64,000 nt of DNA from Pseudomonas rhodesiae. Lineage in GTDB: Bacteria > Pseudomonadota > Gammaproteobacteria > Pseudomonadales > Pseudomonadaceae. Shown here one piece after another: positions 11,510 to 19,294 of the stretch; positions within the stretch are counted from its first letter, which is position 1; each line of letters begins with the position of its first letter. The translations under genes were made by a program, and so were the position numbers. The stretch is taken from positions 186,001 through 250,000 of the forward strand of contig NZ_VFEU01000002.1 of assembly GCF_007858255.1 (NCBI RefSeq), given 5' to 3'. The notes below the pieces were generated by a model. It was not told the origin of the DNA and did no database searches. It was given only the letters and a program-made list of their open reading frames with translations.

Positions 11510-11790
11510 ATTAGGTTTCCTTTGCAGATCGTAGGCCCATCTGCGAGTGCAGTCTGGAAAAGTCCTACCGTAGAGGTCTGATTGATAAATGACTAGCCCA
11601 TTTTTGCCTGTGCTTTTGCCGAAAATACTGTTTTGATGGCGCCTCGGTGAGATTCTGCGTGCGCCTGATCGCTTAGGTGGGGGCTCGAACTGATTCTGTG
11701 CGACGAGCGGTCAGCCGTAAGGGCGGCCCCTCCTGGCAGCGGTTCGGGCGTTAGCGGCTTGGAATTAAGTCGGTAAAAACACACGGGCTG

Positions 11791-11819
11791 TTGTTGCACC
11801 TGGGTCTTTCTGGTATAAA
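11791..11819 (+). promoter_or_regulatory. Sigma-70 promoter of rpmB-rpmG
   Basis: TTGTTG (11791-11796), a 17-bp spacer and TATAAA (11814-11819). This would start a transcript near 11826 with a leader of about 140 nt before rpmB. Confidence 0.6.
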
Positions 11820-11923
11820 GCAGCGCTCTTTTCTAGGGGCCCGGTTCCTTCGCTTGTAGGTGTAGCCGGTAAGACCCTAAAGAAACGCGGCGCCTGGCGC
11901 CAAATGACTGAGAGATTAAGCGG

Positions 11924-11942
11924 CCAACCCATGCCGGGTTGG
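11924..11942 (+). other. Leader hairpin upstream of rpmB
   Basis: CCAACCC-ATGCC-GGGTTGG forms a 7-bp stem with a 5-nt loop, 25 nt before the rpmB ATG. The loop ATGCC can alternatively pair with GGCAT at 11942-11946. It could be an autoregulatory element, but no known leader family was identified. Confidence 0.4.
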
Positions 11943-11967
11943 GCATGTGGTTTTAGAGGGCTGAGGC

Positions 11968-12201
11968 ATGTCGAGAGTCTGTCAAGTTACCGGTAAGGGT
12001 CCGGTGACTGGGAATAACATTTCCCACGCAAATAACAAAACCCGTCGTCGTTTCCTGCCGAACCTGCAGCATCACCGCTTCTGGGTTGAAGAAGAGAAAC
12101 GTTTCGTGCGTCTGCGCGTATCCGCCAAAGGCATGCGTATCATCGACAAGCGTGGCATCACTGCCGTGCTGGCCGACATCCGCCGCGCTGCCAAGGTTTA
12201 A
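11968..12201 (+). CDS. rpmB: 50S ribosomal protein L28
   Basis: A 77-residue L28: starts [20 protein letters not shown] and has the conserved basic central region [14 protein letters not shown]. It is a component of the large ribosomal subunit near the exit-tunnel side. GAGGGCTGAGGC precedes the ATG. It is followed by rpmG after an 11-nt gap, the universal gammaproteobacterial rpmBG operon. Confidence 0.98.
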   Translation: MSRVCQVTGKGPVTGNNISHANNKTRRRFLPNLQHHRFWVEEEKRFVRLRVSAKGMRIIDKRGITAVLADIRRAAKV

Positions 12202-12212
12202 GGAGCTATATC

Positions 12213-12368
12213 ATGCGTGAATTGATTCGAATGATCTCTAGCGCCGGTACTGGTCACTTCTACACTACCGACAAGAACAAGCGTACTACCCCGGACAAGC
12301 TCGAAAAGAAAATGTTCGACCCGCGCGTTCGCAAGCACGTGATCTACAAAGAAGGCAAAATCAAGTAA
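12213..12368 (+). CDS. rpmG: 50S ribosomal protein L33
   Basis: A 51-residue L33 read directly from the sequence: begins [20 protein letters not shown] and ends with [11 protein letters not shown]. It has no cysteines, so it is the zinc-independent form. TAAGGAGCTATATC gives a strong ribosome-binding site. A clear terminator follows 18 nt later. Confidence 0.97.
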   Translation: MRELIRMISSAGTGHFYTTDKNKRTTPDKLEKKMFDPRVRKHVIYKEGKIK

Positions 12369-12386
12369 TTGATTTCCTTCCTTGTG

Positions 12387-12423
12387 AAAAAAAGCCCGTA
12401 TCTCACGATGCGGGCTTTTTTTT
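12387..12423. terminator. Rho-independent terminator after rpmG
   Basis: AAAAAAAGCCCG, a loop of about 12 nt, and CGGGCTTTTTTTT. It serves rpmBG and probably the convergent cupin gene, since A and T runs flank both sides. Confidence 0.88.
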
Positions 12424-12439
12424 GCGTGCGATTTGCTGA

Positions 12440-12808
12440 TCAGGCTTTCTGTTCGAACACCACGTAGATTTTGCGACAAGGTTCGAGCACTTCCCAGGTC
12501 CCGGTGAAACCGGCGGGGATCACGAAGCGGTCGCCAGCGCGCAGGGTCTTGGCGTTGCCCTGATCATCGCGCAGTACCGACACGCCCTGCACGATCTCGC
12601 AGTATTCATGTTCGGTGTAGTTAACCTTCCATTGCCCCACTTCACCCTCCCAGACCCCCGCATTCATCTGGCCACAGGGGCTGTTGTAGTGGTTGTAGAG
12701 GGTCTGCTCGGGGTCGCCCTTGAGGATTTTTTCCGCGCCAGGGCGGTAGCGTTCGGGGGCGGTGTTGGCTTGGCTGAAGTCGACGATGTCTTGGATGCTC
12801 ATGTGCAT
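12440..12808 (-). CDS. Cupin domain-containing protein
   Basis: A 122-residue single-domain cupin of the Cupin_3 (DUF861/ethanolamine-utilisation-like) type. The two cupin motifs are recognisable: VNYTEHEYCEIVQGVSVL (metal-site region with His/Glu) and RAGDRFVIPAGFTGTWEV. The substrate is unknown. The start could be the first ATG or the one six nt inside (MSIQD). It is divergent from kauB across a 223-nt gap with operator-like repeats, which suggests a link with amine or aldehyde catabolism; that link is inference only. Confidence 0.8.
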   Translation of the reverse strand: MHMSIQDIVDFSQANTAPERYRPGAEKILKGDPEQTLYNHYNSPCGQMNAGVWEGEVGQWKVNYTEHEYCEIVQGVSVLRDDQGNAKTLRAGDRFVIPAGFTGTWEVLEPCRKIYVVFEQKA

Positions 12809-12844
12809 ATCCCGTCTGGCCTGCGGTTGGTGAGGCCAAAGTCT

Positions 12845-12864
12845 ATGTTTATTAAAATGAACAT
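12845..12864. promoter_or_regulatory. Inverted repeat in the cupin-kauB divergent region
   Basis: ATGTTTAT-TAAA-ATGAACAT, 8-bp arms with one mismatch, 37 nt upstream of the cupin start. It looks like an operator for the cupin gene and possibly kauB; the binding protein is unknown. Confidence 0.4.
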
Positions 12865-13031
12865 CGCAAGGGCGTTTGCCGCCGTTATGTCAAATATATT
12901 GAAACATCCCTGGTCGCTGGTTTAGGGTGGCAGCTGCCTTTGGCCGAACAGCTGGCTGGCGGGCAAGAATTCTTTGAGGCTGCCGGGCGACATCGCCTGG
13001 CCCTCGTATTCAATAAGAGGAGGACACTCGC

Positions 13032-14525
13032 ATGACCACCCTGACCCGTGCCGACTGGGAACAACGCGCCAAGGATCTGAAGATCGAAGGCCGCGCCTAC
13101 ATCAATGGCGAATACACCGCCGCCGTTTCTGGCGACACCTTCGAGTGCATCAGCCCGGTCGATGGGCGCCTGCTGGCCACGGTTGCCAGCTGTGACGCCG
13201 ACGATGCCCAGCGCGCCGTTGAGAACGCCCGTGCCACCTTCAATTCAGGCGTGTGGTCGCGCCTGGCACCGGCCAAACGCAAAGCCACCATGATCCGTTT
13301 CGCCGCGCTGCTCAAAGCCAACGCCGAAGAGCTGGCGCTGCTCGAAACCCTGGACATGGGCAAGCCTATCAGCGATTCCCTGTATATCGACGTGCCCGGT
13401 GCCGCCAATGCCTTGAGCTGGAGCGGTGAAGCGATCGACAAGATCTACGATGAAGTCGCGGCCACCCCCCATGATCAACTGGGCCTGGTGACCCGTGAGC
13501 CGGTCGGCGTGGTTGGCGCCATCGTACCGTGGAACTTCCCGTTGATGATGGCCTGCTGGAAACTCGGCCCGGCACTATCCACCGGTAACTCGGTGATCCT
13601 CAAGCCGTCCGAAAAATCTCCGCTGACCGCCATCCGTATCGCGGCCCTGGCCGTTGAAGCGGGGATTCCGAAAGGCGTATTCAACGTTCTACCAGGCTAC
13701 GGCCACACCGTGGGTAACGCCTTGGCGCTGCACATGGACGTCGACACGCTGGTGTTCACTGGCTCGACCAAGATCGCCAAGCAGCTGTTGATTCGCTCTG
13801 GTGAGTCGAACATGAAGCGTGTTTGGTTGGAAGCAGGCGGCAAGAGCCCCAACATCGTGTTCGCCGACGCCCCCGACCTGCAGGCCGCCGCCGAGTCGGC
13901 CGCCAGTGCCATTGCCTTCAACCAGGGCGAAGTGTGCACCGCCGGTTCGCGCCTGCTGGTGGAGCGCTCGATCAAGGATACATTCTTGCCCCTGGTGATC
14001 GAGGCCCTCAAAGGCTGGAAGCCCGGCAACCCGCTGGACCCGGCGACCAATGTTGGCGCCCTGGTGGACACCCAGCAGATGAACACCGTGCTGTCCTACA
14101 TCGAAGCCGGTCACGCCGATGGCGCCAAGCTGGTGGCGGGCGGCAAGCGCACGCTGGAAGAGACCGGCGGCACCTACGTCGAACCAACGATTTTCGATGG
14201 TGTGACCAATGCCATGAGAATCGCCCAGGAAGAAATTTTTGGTCCAGTGCTGTCGGTGATCACTTTCGACAGCGCCGAAGAAGCGATCAAGATTGCCAAC
14301 GACACCCAATACGGCCTGGCCGCGGCGGTGTGGACTGCGGATATCTCCAAGGCGCACCTGACCGCCAAGGCGCTGCGCGCGGGTAGTGTGTGGGTCAACC
14401 AGTACGATGGCGGCGACATGACCGCGCCGTTCGGTGGCTTCAAGCAGTCGGGCAACGGTCGTGACAAGTCGCTGCACGCGTTCGACAAATACACCGAGCT
14501 GAAAGCCACCTGGATCAAGCTGTAA
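13032..14525 (+). CDS. kauB: Aldehyde dehydrogenase, KauB/PauC type
   Basis: A 497-residue NAD(P)-dependent aldehyde dehydrogenase. Catalytic Glu267 is in WLEAGGKSPN and Cys302 in NQGEVCTAGSR; cofactor motifs are IVPWNFPLMMACWK and FTGSTKIAKQL. Sequence and position next to rpmBG match P. aeruginosa KauB/PauC. That enzyme oxidises 4-guanidinobutyraldehyde and gamma-glutamyl-aminobutyraldehyde-type products of arginine and polyamine breakdown. An FAD oxidase of the PauB/PuuB type and PauR are encoded within 12 kb, consistent with a polyamine role. AATAAGAGGAGG gives a strong ribosome-binding site. Confidence 0.9.
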   Translation: MTTLTRADWEQRAKDLKIEGRAYINGEYTAAVSGDTFECISPVDGRLLATVASCDADDAQRAVENARATFNSGVWSRLAPAKRKATMIRFAALLKANAEELALLETLDMGKPISDSLYIDVPGAANALSWSGEAIDKIYDEVAATPHDQLGLVTREPVGVVGAIVPWNFPLMMACWKLGPALSTGNSVILKPSEKSPLTAIRIAALAVEAGIPKGVFNVLPGYGHTVGNALALHMDVDTLVFTGSTKIAKQLLIRSGESNMKRVWLEAGGKSPNIVFADAPDLQAAAESAASAIAFNQGEVCTAGSRLLVERSIKDTFLPLVIEALKGWKPGNPLDPATNVGALVDTQQMNTVLSYIEAGHADGAKLVAGGKRTLEETGGTYVEPTIFDGVTNAMRIAQEEIFGPVLSVITFDSAEEAIKIANDTQYGLAAAVWTADISKAHLTAKALRAGSVWVNQYDGGDMTAPFGGFKQSGNGRDKSLHAFDKYTELKATWIKL

Positions 14526-14543
14526 GCAACACTGCCGGGCCCG

Positions 14544-14663
14544 TGTAGGAGCGAGCTTGTGCGGGAGCCGGCTTGCCTGCGATAGCATCACCGAAGTGTG
14601 GTTGACACACCGAGGCGTTTGCATCGCGGGCAAGCCCGGCTCCCGCGCAAGCTCGCTCCTACA
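14544..14663. repeat. REPIN-like pair of inverted repeats
   Basis: TGTAGGAGCGAGCTTG at 14544-14559 and its exact complement ending at 14663 frame a 120-bp element. Inside lie two further mirrored blocks (GGGAGCCGGCTTGCC and its partner). This is the typical form of two REP sequences in opposite orientation, common in intergenic DNA of fluorescent pseudomonads. It occupies the kauB-MFS gap. Confidence 0.85.
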
Positions 14664-14707
14664 GTTCGTTTTGAACCTAGAAAATAATTATCCACAGGAG
14701 CGTGGCA

Positions 14708-15853
14708 ATGCGTTGGGCGACTTACTTTGCCGTCCTGGCTTCGGTACTCAGCGTGGGCTTGGCCCTGGGCGTCAGCATGCCGCTGGTCTCCCTGCGCCTG
14801 GAGAGCTGGGGCTACGGCAGTTTCGCCATTGGCGTAATGGCCGCGATGCCGGCCTTCGGCGTGCTGCTCGGCGCTAAGCTTTCCAGCCGCTTGGCCGCTT
14901 GGCTCGGTACGGCAAACCTGATGCGTTTGTGTCTGTGGGCGGGTGCGATGTCCATCGGTTTACTGGCGATCCTGCCCAGTTATCCCGTGTGGCTGGTGCT
15001 GCGTTTGATGATTGGGGTGATCCTGACCATTGTTTTTATCCTTGGCGAAAGCTGGATCAATCAATTAGTGGTGGAGCAATGGCGTGGCCGGCTGGTGGCG
15101 CTGTATGGCTGCAGCTATGCGCTGAGCCAACTGTCGGGCCCGTTGTTGTTGGGTGTGATCGGCACCGGGCATGACTACGGTTTCTGGGTCGGCGTAGGGC
15201 TGCTGATGGTTGCGCCGTTACTGTTGCTGGGGCGTTCCGGCGCGCCGACGGCCGATTCGTTTAGCGTCACTTTCGCCGAGCTTTGGCGTTTTTGCCGGAG
15301 CCTGCCGGCCATTGCCTGGGCGGTGGCGCTGTTCGCCGCGTTCGAAGCGATGATCCTGACACTGCTGCCGGTGTACTGCCTGCAACAGGGATTCAGCGCC
15401 GAGATTGCCCTGGCGATGGTCAGCACCGTGGTCGTCGGCGATGCGTTGCTGCAATTGCCCATCGGCGCGCTGGCCGATTATCTGCCACGCCGTACTCTGT
15501 TTCTCGGCTGTGCGCTGCTGTTGCTGGCATCGAGCCTGGCGATTCCTGCGCTGCTGCACACGCTGCTGATCTGGCCGGTGTGGGTGCTGTTCGGCGCCAG
15601 TGCGGGCGGGTTGTTCACGTTGTCGTTGATTCTGATCGGCGAGCGCTACCGCGACGACGCGCTGGTGCGGGCCAACGCCCATATCGCGCAGCTATGGGGC
15701 ATCGGGTGTCTGTTGGGGCCATTGATCGCTGGCGCCGGCAGCCAATGGGTCAGCGGGCACGCACTGCCGTTGCTGATGGCTGGCGGGGCATTGGGGCTGG
15801 TGCTGTTGTTAATGCGCAAAGGTGCTTTCGGCGCTACACAGCCTTGTTCTTAA
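14708..15853 (+). CDS. MFS transporter
   Basis: A 381-residue major facilitator with about 12 hydrophobic helices throughout (for example FAVLASVLSVGLALGVSMPL near the N-terminus). It resembles the small YcaD-like group of putative exporters. AGGAG at 14696-14700 favours the ATG at 14708 over a GTG six nt upstream. Substrate unknown. The stop overlaps that of the convergent phospholipase-D-like gene by 4 nt. In P. aeruginosa a similar transporter also follows kauB. Confidence 0.85.
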   Translation: MRWATYFAVLASVLSVGLALGVSMPLVSLRLESWGYGSFAIGVMAAMPAFGVLLGAKLSSRLAAWLGTANLMRLCLWAGAMSIGLLAILPSYPVWLVLRLMIGVILTIVFILGESWINQLVVEQWRGRLVALYGCSYALSQLSGPLLLGVIGTGHDYGFWVGVGLLMVAPLLLLGRSGAPTADSFSVTFAELWRFCRSLPAIAWAVALFAAFEAMILTLLPVYCLQQGFSAEIALAMVSTVVVGDALLQLPIGALADYLPRRTLFLGCALLLLASSLAIPALLHTLLIWPVWVLFGASAGGLFTLSLILIGERYRDDALVRANAHIAQLWGIGCLLGPLIAGAGSQWVSGHALPLLMAGGALGLVLLLMRKGAFGATQPCS

Positions 15854-17421
15854 AGCATGCGCTCCAGGCCGACCGAGGTAGCGAACCACGCATTGAACCG
15901 CCGCCACCAACTACCTGGCTCGCGCGTCAGGGTGTGCAGTTGGCCGTCGTCTTCGGTTACCCACACCACTTGGCCGTCTTGTAGTTTCGCCTCATAACTG
16001 AGGGCGGGCGCCATGCCTTGCAGCGCCAGATTGCGTACGTGCTCGGCCAGTTCGGGGCTGTCCACCAGCACCCCGACCTCGGTGTTCCACAGCACCGAGC
16101 GGGGATCGAAGTTGAACGAGCCGATAAATGATTTCTCGCGATCAAAGATCATTGCCTTGCTGTGCAGGCTGGAGTCCGAACCGCGGAACGAGCCGCGCCG
16201 GAACAGATGCGGCCCACTGCCGGCGCTCGGGTCGCCGGGTTGGCGGCGCAGTTCGTACAGCTTCACGCCGTGCTCCAGCAACGCTTTGCGGTACGGCGCG
16301 TAACCGCCGTGCACAGCCGGTACGTCGGTGGCTTCCAGGGAGTTAGTCAGCAGGCTGACTGATACGCCGGCATCGGCGAGTCCGGTGAGGTACACCAGCC
16401 CAGGTTGGCCTGGCACGAAGTACGCCGAAATCATCATCAGTTCACGGTTGACCCTTTCCAGCTCAGGTGCCAGTTGAGTGGTCAGCAGTAGCTGCGGGTC
16501 CGGGTCGGCTTTGGCCAGTACCTTGCTCGGTGCATCCCACAGTGCCTGGTTCCAGGCCCAGATCAGTTCGCGGCGCCAGATGGCCATGCGCGGTTGGGTC
16601 TGGTAGGCGCGCAGGCGGTTGTACAGGGCATGATGTTGTTGGCGCGACTCCGCCAGTGACGCCGCCAAACCCGCGCGGGCGGCGGCCAGATCCTCTTTGG
16701 AGGGCAGGGTAGAGACGAAGTTGTCGATCGGCTTGCTCAAGGCGCTGTTCCAGTATTGATCGAAACTGTGACCCAATTGCTCGGCCACCGGCCCGACGCT
16801 GAGCATGTCGATATCGGTGAAGTTCAGGTTGGGCTCGGCGTCGAAATACTCATCCCCCAGGTTGCGGCCGCCGACGATGGCTGCACTGTTGTCCGCCAAC
16901 CACAGCTTGTTGTGCATGCGCCGGTGTTGCAGCGACAGGTTGAACAGGCGGCCCATGGCCCGCGTGGCGCCCGTGCTGCGCCCCAGATGCAGCGGGTTGA
17001 ACAGGCGGATTTGGATGTTGGGGTGGGCGGCGAGGGTGGCGATCACCTGGTCGAGGCTGTCGCTGGTGGTGTCGTCCAGCAGGATGCGTACACGCACGCC
17101 ACGGTCGGCGGCTTTGAGCAGTTCGTCCACCAGCATGCGCGTGCTGATGCCGTCATGCACGATGTAGTACTGCAGGTCGAGGCTGGTCTGGGCGTTGCGG
17201 ATCAGTTCGGCGCGGGCCATAAAGGCTTCGCTGCTGTTGGGCAGCAGGCGAAAGCCCGAGCGCCCTTGATAGGGCGCCGCCTGGGCCTGGATAGAGCGGC
17301 CGAACGAGGATTGTCCGGCCGGCAGTGCGTCGCTGGGCACTCGAGGCGCAGTCACCGTGGCGCAGCCGCCCAGGGCGAGGGCTCCCAACAGGAGGAACGG
17401 TAAAAGCCGTTGGATCATCAA
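15850..17421 (-). CDS. Phospholipase D/cardiolipin-synthase-like lipoprotein (ClsC/YmdC type)
   Basis: A 523-residue protein with a lipoprotein signal peptide (LGALALGGC, lipid-modified Cys20). It carries two HKD motifs of the phospholipase D superfamily: His170/Lys172/Asp177 in MHNKLWLADNSAAIVGG and His420/Lys422/Asp427 in LHSKAMIFDREKSFIGSFN. Architecture and length fit the ClsC/YmdC class, which joins phospholipid head groups to make cardiolipin, though a phosphodiesterase role cannot be excluded. The lipobox suggests it works at the periplasmic face of a membrane. The first two codons are both Met, so the start may shift by one. Confidence 0.87.
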   Translation of the reverse strand: MMIQRLLPFLLLGALALGGCATVTAPRVPSDALPAGQSSFGRSIQAQAAPYQGRSGFRLLPNSSEAFMARAELIRNAQTSLDLQYYIVHDGISTRMLVDELLKAADRGVRVRILLDDTTSDSLDQVIATLAAHPNIQIRLFNPLHLGRSTGATRAMGRLFNLSLQHRRMHNKLWLADNSAAIVGGRNLGDEYFDAEPNLNFTDIDMLSVGPVAEQLGHSFDQYWNSALSKPIDNFVSTLPSKEDLAAARAGLAASLAESRQQHHALYNRLRAYQTQPRMAIWRRELIWAWNQALWDAPSKVLAKADPDPQLLLTTQLAPELERVNRELMMISAYFVPGQPGLVYLTGLADAGVSVSLLTNSLEATDVPAVHGGYAPYRKALLEHGVKLYELRRQPGDPSAGSGPHLFRRGSFRGSDSSLHSKAMIFDREKSFIGSFNFDPRSVLWNTEVGVLVDSPELAEHVRNLALQGMAPALSYEAKLQDGQVVWVTEDDGQLHTLTREPGSWWRRFNAWFATSVGLERML

Positions 17422-17480
17422 GGGAGTCGCTTCCGGATCAGGGCAGTAGTCGGCATATGACGGCTATTTGCCGTGAAAGG

Positions 17481-18905
17481 TCAGTCCGCTGATTCGGCCA
17501 GCATTTTGCTCGCGGCGATGCCGACCTTGCGCACTGCTTCTTCGATCTGCGGGGTTGGCTTGGCAGCGTAGTTCATGCGCAGGCAATTGCGGTACTTGCC
17601 GGATGCAGAAAAGATGCTTCCTACAGCCACCTGTACGCCTTGTTCCACCAGCACACGGTTGAGTTTGAGGGTGTCGAAGCCCTCCGGTAGTTCTACCCAC
17701 AGCATGAAGCTGCCCTGAGGCCGGCTGGCGCGGGTGCCAGCGGGGAAATACCGGCTGACCCAATCGAGCATCAGGTCACGATTGCGCTGGTATTGGGTGC
17801 GCATCCGACGCAAATGTGGTTCGAAATGCCCGCCCTTGAGGAATTCGGCGATCGCGATCTGCGGCTGTGTGGCGGTAGAACCGGTGCTGATGTATTTCAT
17901 GTGCAGCACTCGCTCCAAATAGCGTCCCGGTGCAACCCAGCCAATACGCAGGCCTGGGGCGAGGGTTTTGGAGAATGAACTGCACAACAGTACGCGGCCG
18001 TCTTCATCGAAGGATTTGATCGTGCGCGGGCGTGGGTAGCTGTAGGCCAATTCGCCGTAGACATCGTCTTCGATAATCGCCACATCGAAGCGCTGGGCCA
18101 GGGTCAGCAGCGCACGCTTGCGTGCCTCGGGCATGATGTAGCCCAGCGGGTTGTTACAGTTGGGGGTCAACTGGATGACCTTGATCGGCCACTGCTCCAA
18201 GGCCAGCTCCAGCGCTTCGAGGCTGATGCCGGTGAGCGGGTCGGTAGGAATTTCCAGGGCCTTCATGCCCAGGCCCTTGAGGGTCTGCATGGCGCCATGG
18301 AAGCTCGGCGAGTCCACCGCGACGATATCGCCGGGTTCACAGATGGCGTGGATGCTGGCGGAGAGTGCCTCGTGGCAGCCGGTGGTGATCACGATGTCTT
18401 CGGCGCCCAGTTGGCAGCCGGAATCCAATGACAGTCGAGCAATCTGCTCGCGCAACTCCATACAGCCGAGAATGTTGTCGTAATACAGGCCGGGAAGATC
18501 CTGGCGTCGACTGACGCGGGCCAGGCTGCGCAGCAGGGGTTTGAGGGTGGGTGACAACACATCGGGCATGCCGCGGCCCATCTGTATGACGTCTTTACGC
18601 GGTACGGCGCGAATAAGTTCCAGCACCTGATCCCATTGGGAAATCTCCACTGGGCGCTGTGCCGGACGGCCTATTTCCGGCAGGGCGGGGAGCTCACGGC
18701 CCACGGGTACGAAGTAACCGGACTTGGGTTTGGGGGTTGCCAGGCCGTTGTCTTCCAGCAAGCGATAGGCCTGTTGCACGGTGCTCAGGCTTACCCCGTG
18801 CTCCACACTCAACGCACGGACGGAGGGCAACCGGTCGCCGGGGCGGTAGAAGCCTTGTTCGATGCGAGTACCCAGCAGTTCGGCGAGGTTGACGTAGAGG
18901 GTCAT
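17481..18905 (-). CDS. MocR-type GntR/aminotransferase transcriptional regulator
   Basis: A 474-residue fusion. The N-terminal GntR winged helix (residues 1-70, GFYRPGDRLPSVRALSVEHGV) is linked to a fold-type I aminotransferase domain with the PLP lysine in SSFSKTLAPGLRIGW. MocR/GabR-like proteins use PLP as a ligand and usually control a neighbouring amine or amino-acid gene, often divergently. Here the divergent partner is a DUF1127 gene, and the intergenic region has three copies of ATCTGTA. The target pathway is unknown; nearby amine oxidase and aldehyde dehydrogenase genes make nitrogen-compound catabolism plausible. Confidence 0.9.
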   Translation of the reverse strand: MTLYVNLAELLGTRIEQGFYRPGDRLPSVRALSVEHGVSLSTVQQAYRLLEDNGLATPKPKSGYFVPVGRELPALPEIGRPAQRPVEISQWDQVLELIRAVPRKDVIQMGRGMPDVLSPTLKPLLRSLARVSRRQDLPGLYYDNILGCMELREQIARLSLDSGCQLGAEDIVITTGCHEALSASIHAICEPGDIVAVDSPSFHGAMQTLKGLGMKALEIPTDPLTGISLEALELALEQWPIKVIQLTPNCNNPLGYIMPEARKRALLTLAQRFDVAIIEDDVYGELAYSYPRPRTIKSFDEDGRVLLCSSFSKTLAPGLRIGWVAPGRYLERVLHMKYISTGSTATQPQIAIAEFLKGGHFEPHLRRMRTQYQRNRDLMLDWVSRYFPAGTRASRPQGSFMLWVELPEGFDTLKLNRVLVEQGVQVAVGSIFSASGKYRNCLRMNYAAKPTPQIEEAVRKVGIAASKMLAESAD

Positions 18906-18926
18906 GGCGGTCGCTCCCGGGACCAG

Positions 18927-19007
18927 TACAGATCCTGGGAAAATACAGGATTCAGCCGCCCAGTGGCAGTATCTGTATGGATTTAATAGATAAAAGTTGA
19001 ATCTGTA
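18927..19007. promoter_or_regulatory. Three ATCTGTA heptamers, candidate MocR operator
   Basis: TACAGAT (inverted) at 18927-18933, and ATCTGTA at 18971-18977 and 19001-19007. The two direct copies are exactly 30 bp apart, about three helical turns. Such phased direct repeats are typical of dimeric MocR-family binding. They lie between the regulator and the DUF1127 gene. Confidence 0.5.
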
Positions 19008-19069
19008 ATGGTTTTACTCGCTCGCTCATTCTAGTCACTCATGGCAACCGGCAAATGAGGGGCAACAGA

Positions 19070-19294
19070 ATGAACGGTATAAGCGATGTGCGCCTGAGGT
19101 TACACAGTCAGGAACTGGAGGCTGACCACGCACGGGTCGCAACGCCAGGCGATATCAGCCGTTGGGGGCTGTTCTGGCGCCGTCGCCACACGCGCAAGGC
19201 CTTGCTGAGCATGACCAGCGAGCAGCTGCGCGACATCGGCTTGAGTGCCCAACAGGCGCGCGAGGAAGGTCTGAAACCGTTCTGGCGCGATTGA
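19070..19294 (+). CDS. DUF1127 domain-containing small protein
   Basis: A 74-residue protein with a C-terminal DUF1127 motif (RRHTRKALLSMTSEQLRDIGLSAQ region, residues about 41-64), rich in arginine. In alphaproteobacteria DUF1127 proteins bind RNA and affect phosphate, carbon or small-RNA regulation; nothing is shown for this one. GAGGGG at 19056-19061 favours the ATG at 19070 over an in-frame ATG at 19055. Divergent from the MocR gene. Its stop codon abuts the stop of the convergent oxidoreductase. Confidence 0.82.
   Translation: MNGISDVRLRLHSQELEADHARVATPGDISRWGLFWRRRHTRKALLSMTSEQLRDIGLSAQQAREEGLKPFWRD

Larger units (their letters stand above)
11510..11967. other. 458-nt intergenic region upstream of rpmB
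   Basis: No credible gene. It holds the start-side flank of the binding-protein gene on the reverse strand and, from 11791, a promoter and about 140-nt leader for rpmB with several short inverted repeats, including GGCGCC-T-GGCGCC at 11889-11901. Confidence 0.7.

Noticed and set aside
14544..14663. Insertion sequence or transposon remnant
   Set aside because: Only 120 bp of mirrored repeats, no transposase and no target duplication visible; fits a REPIN.
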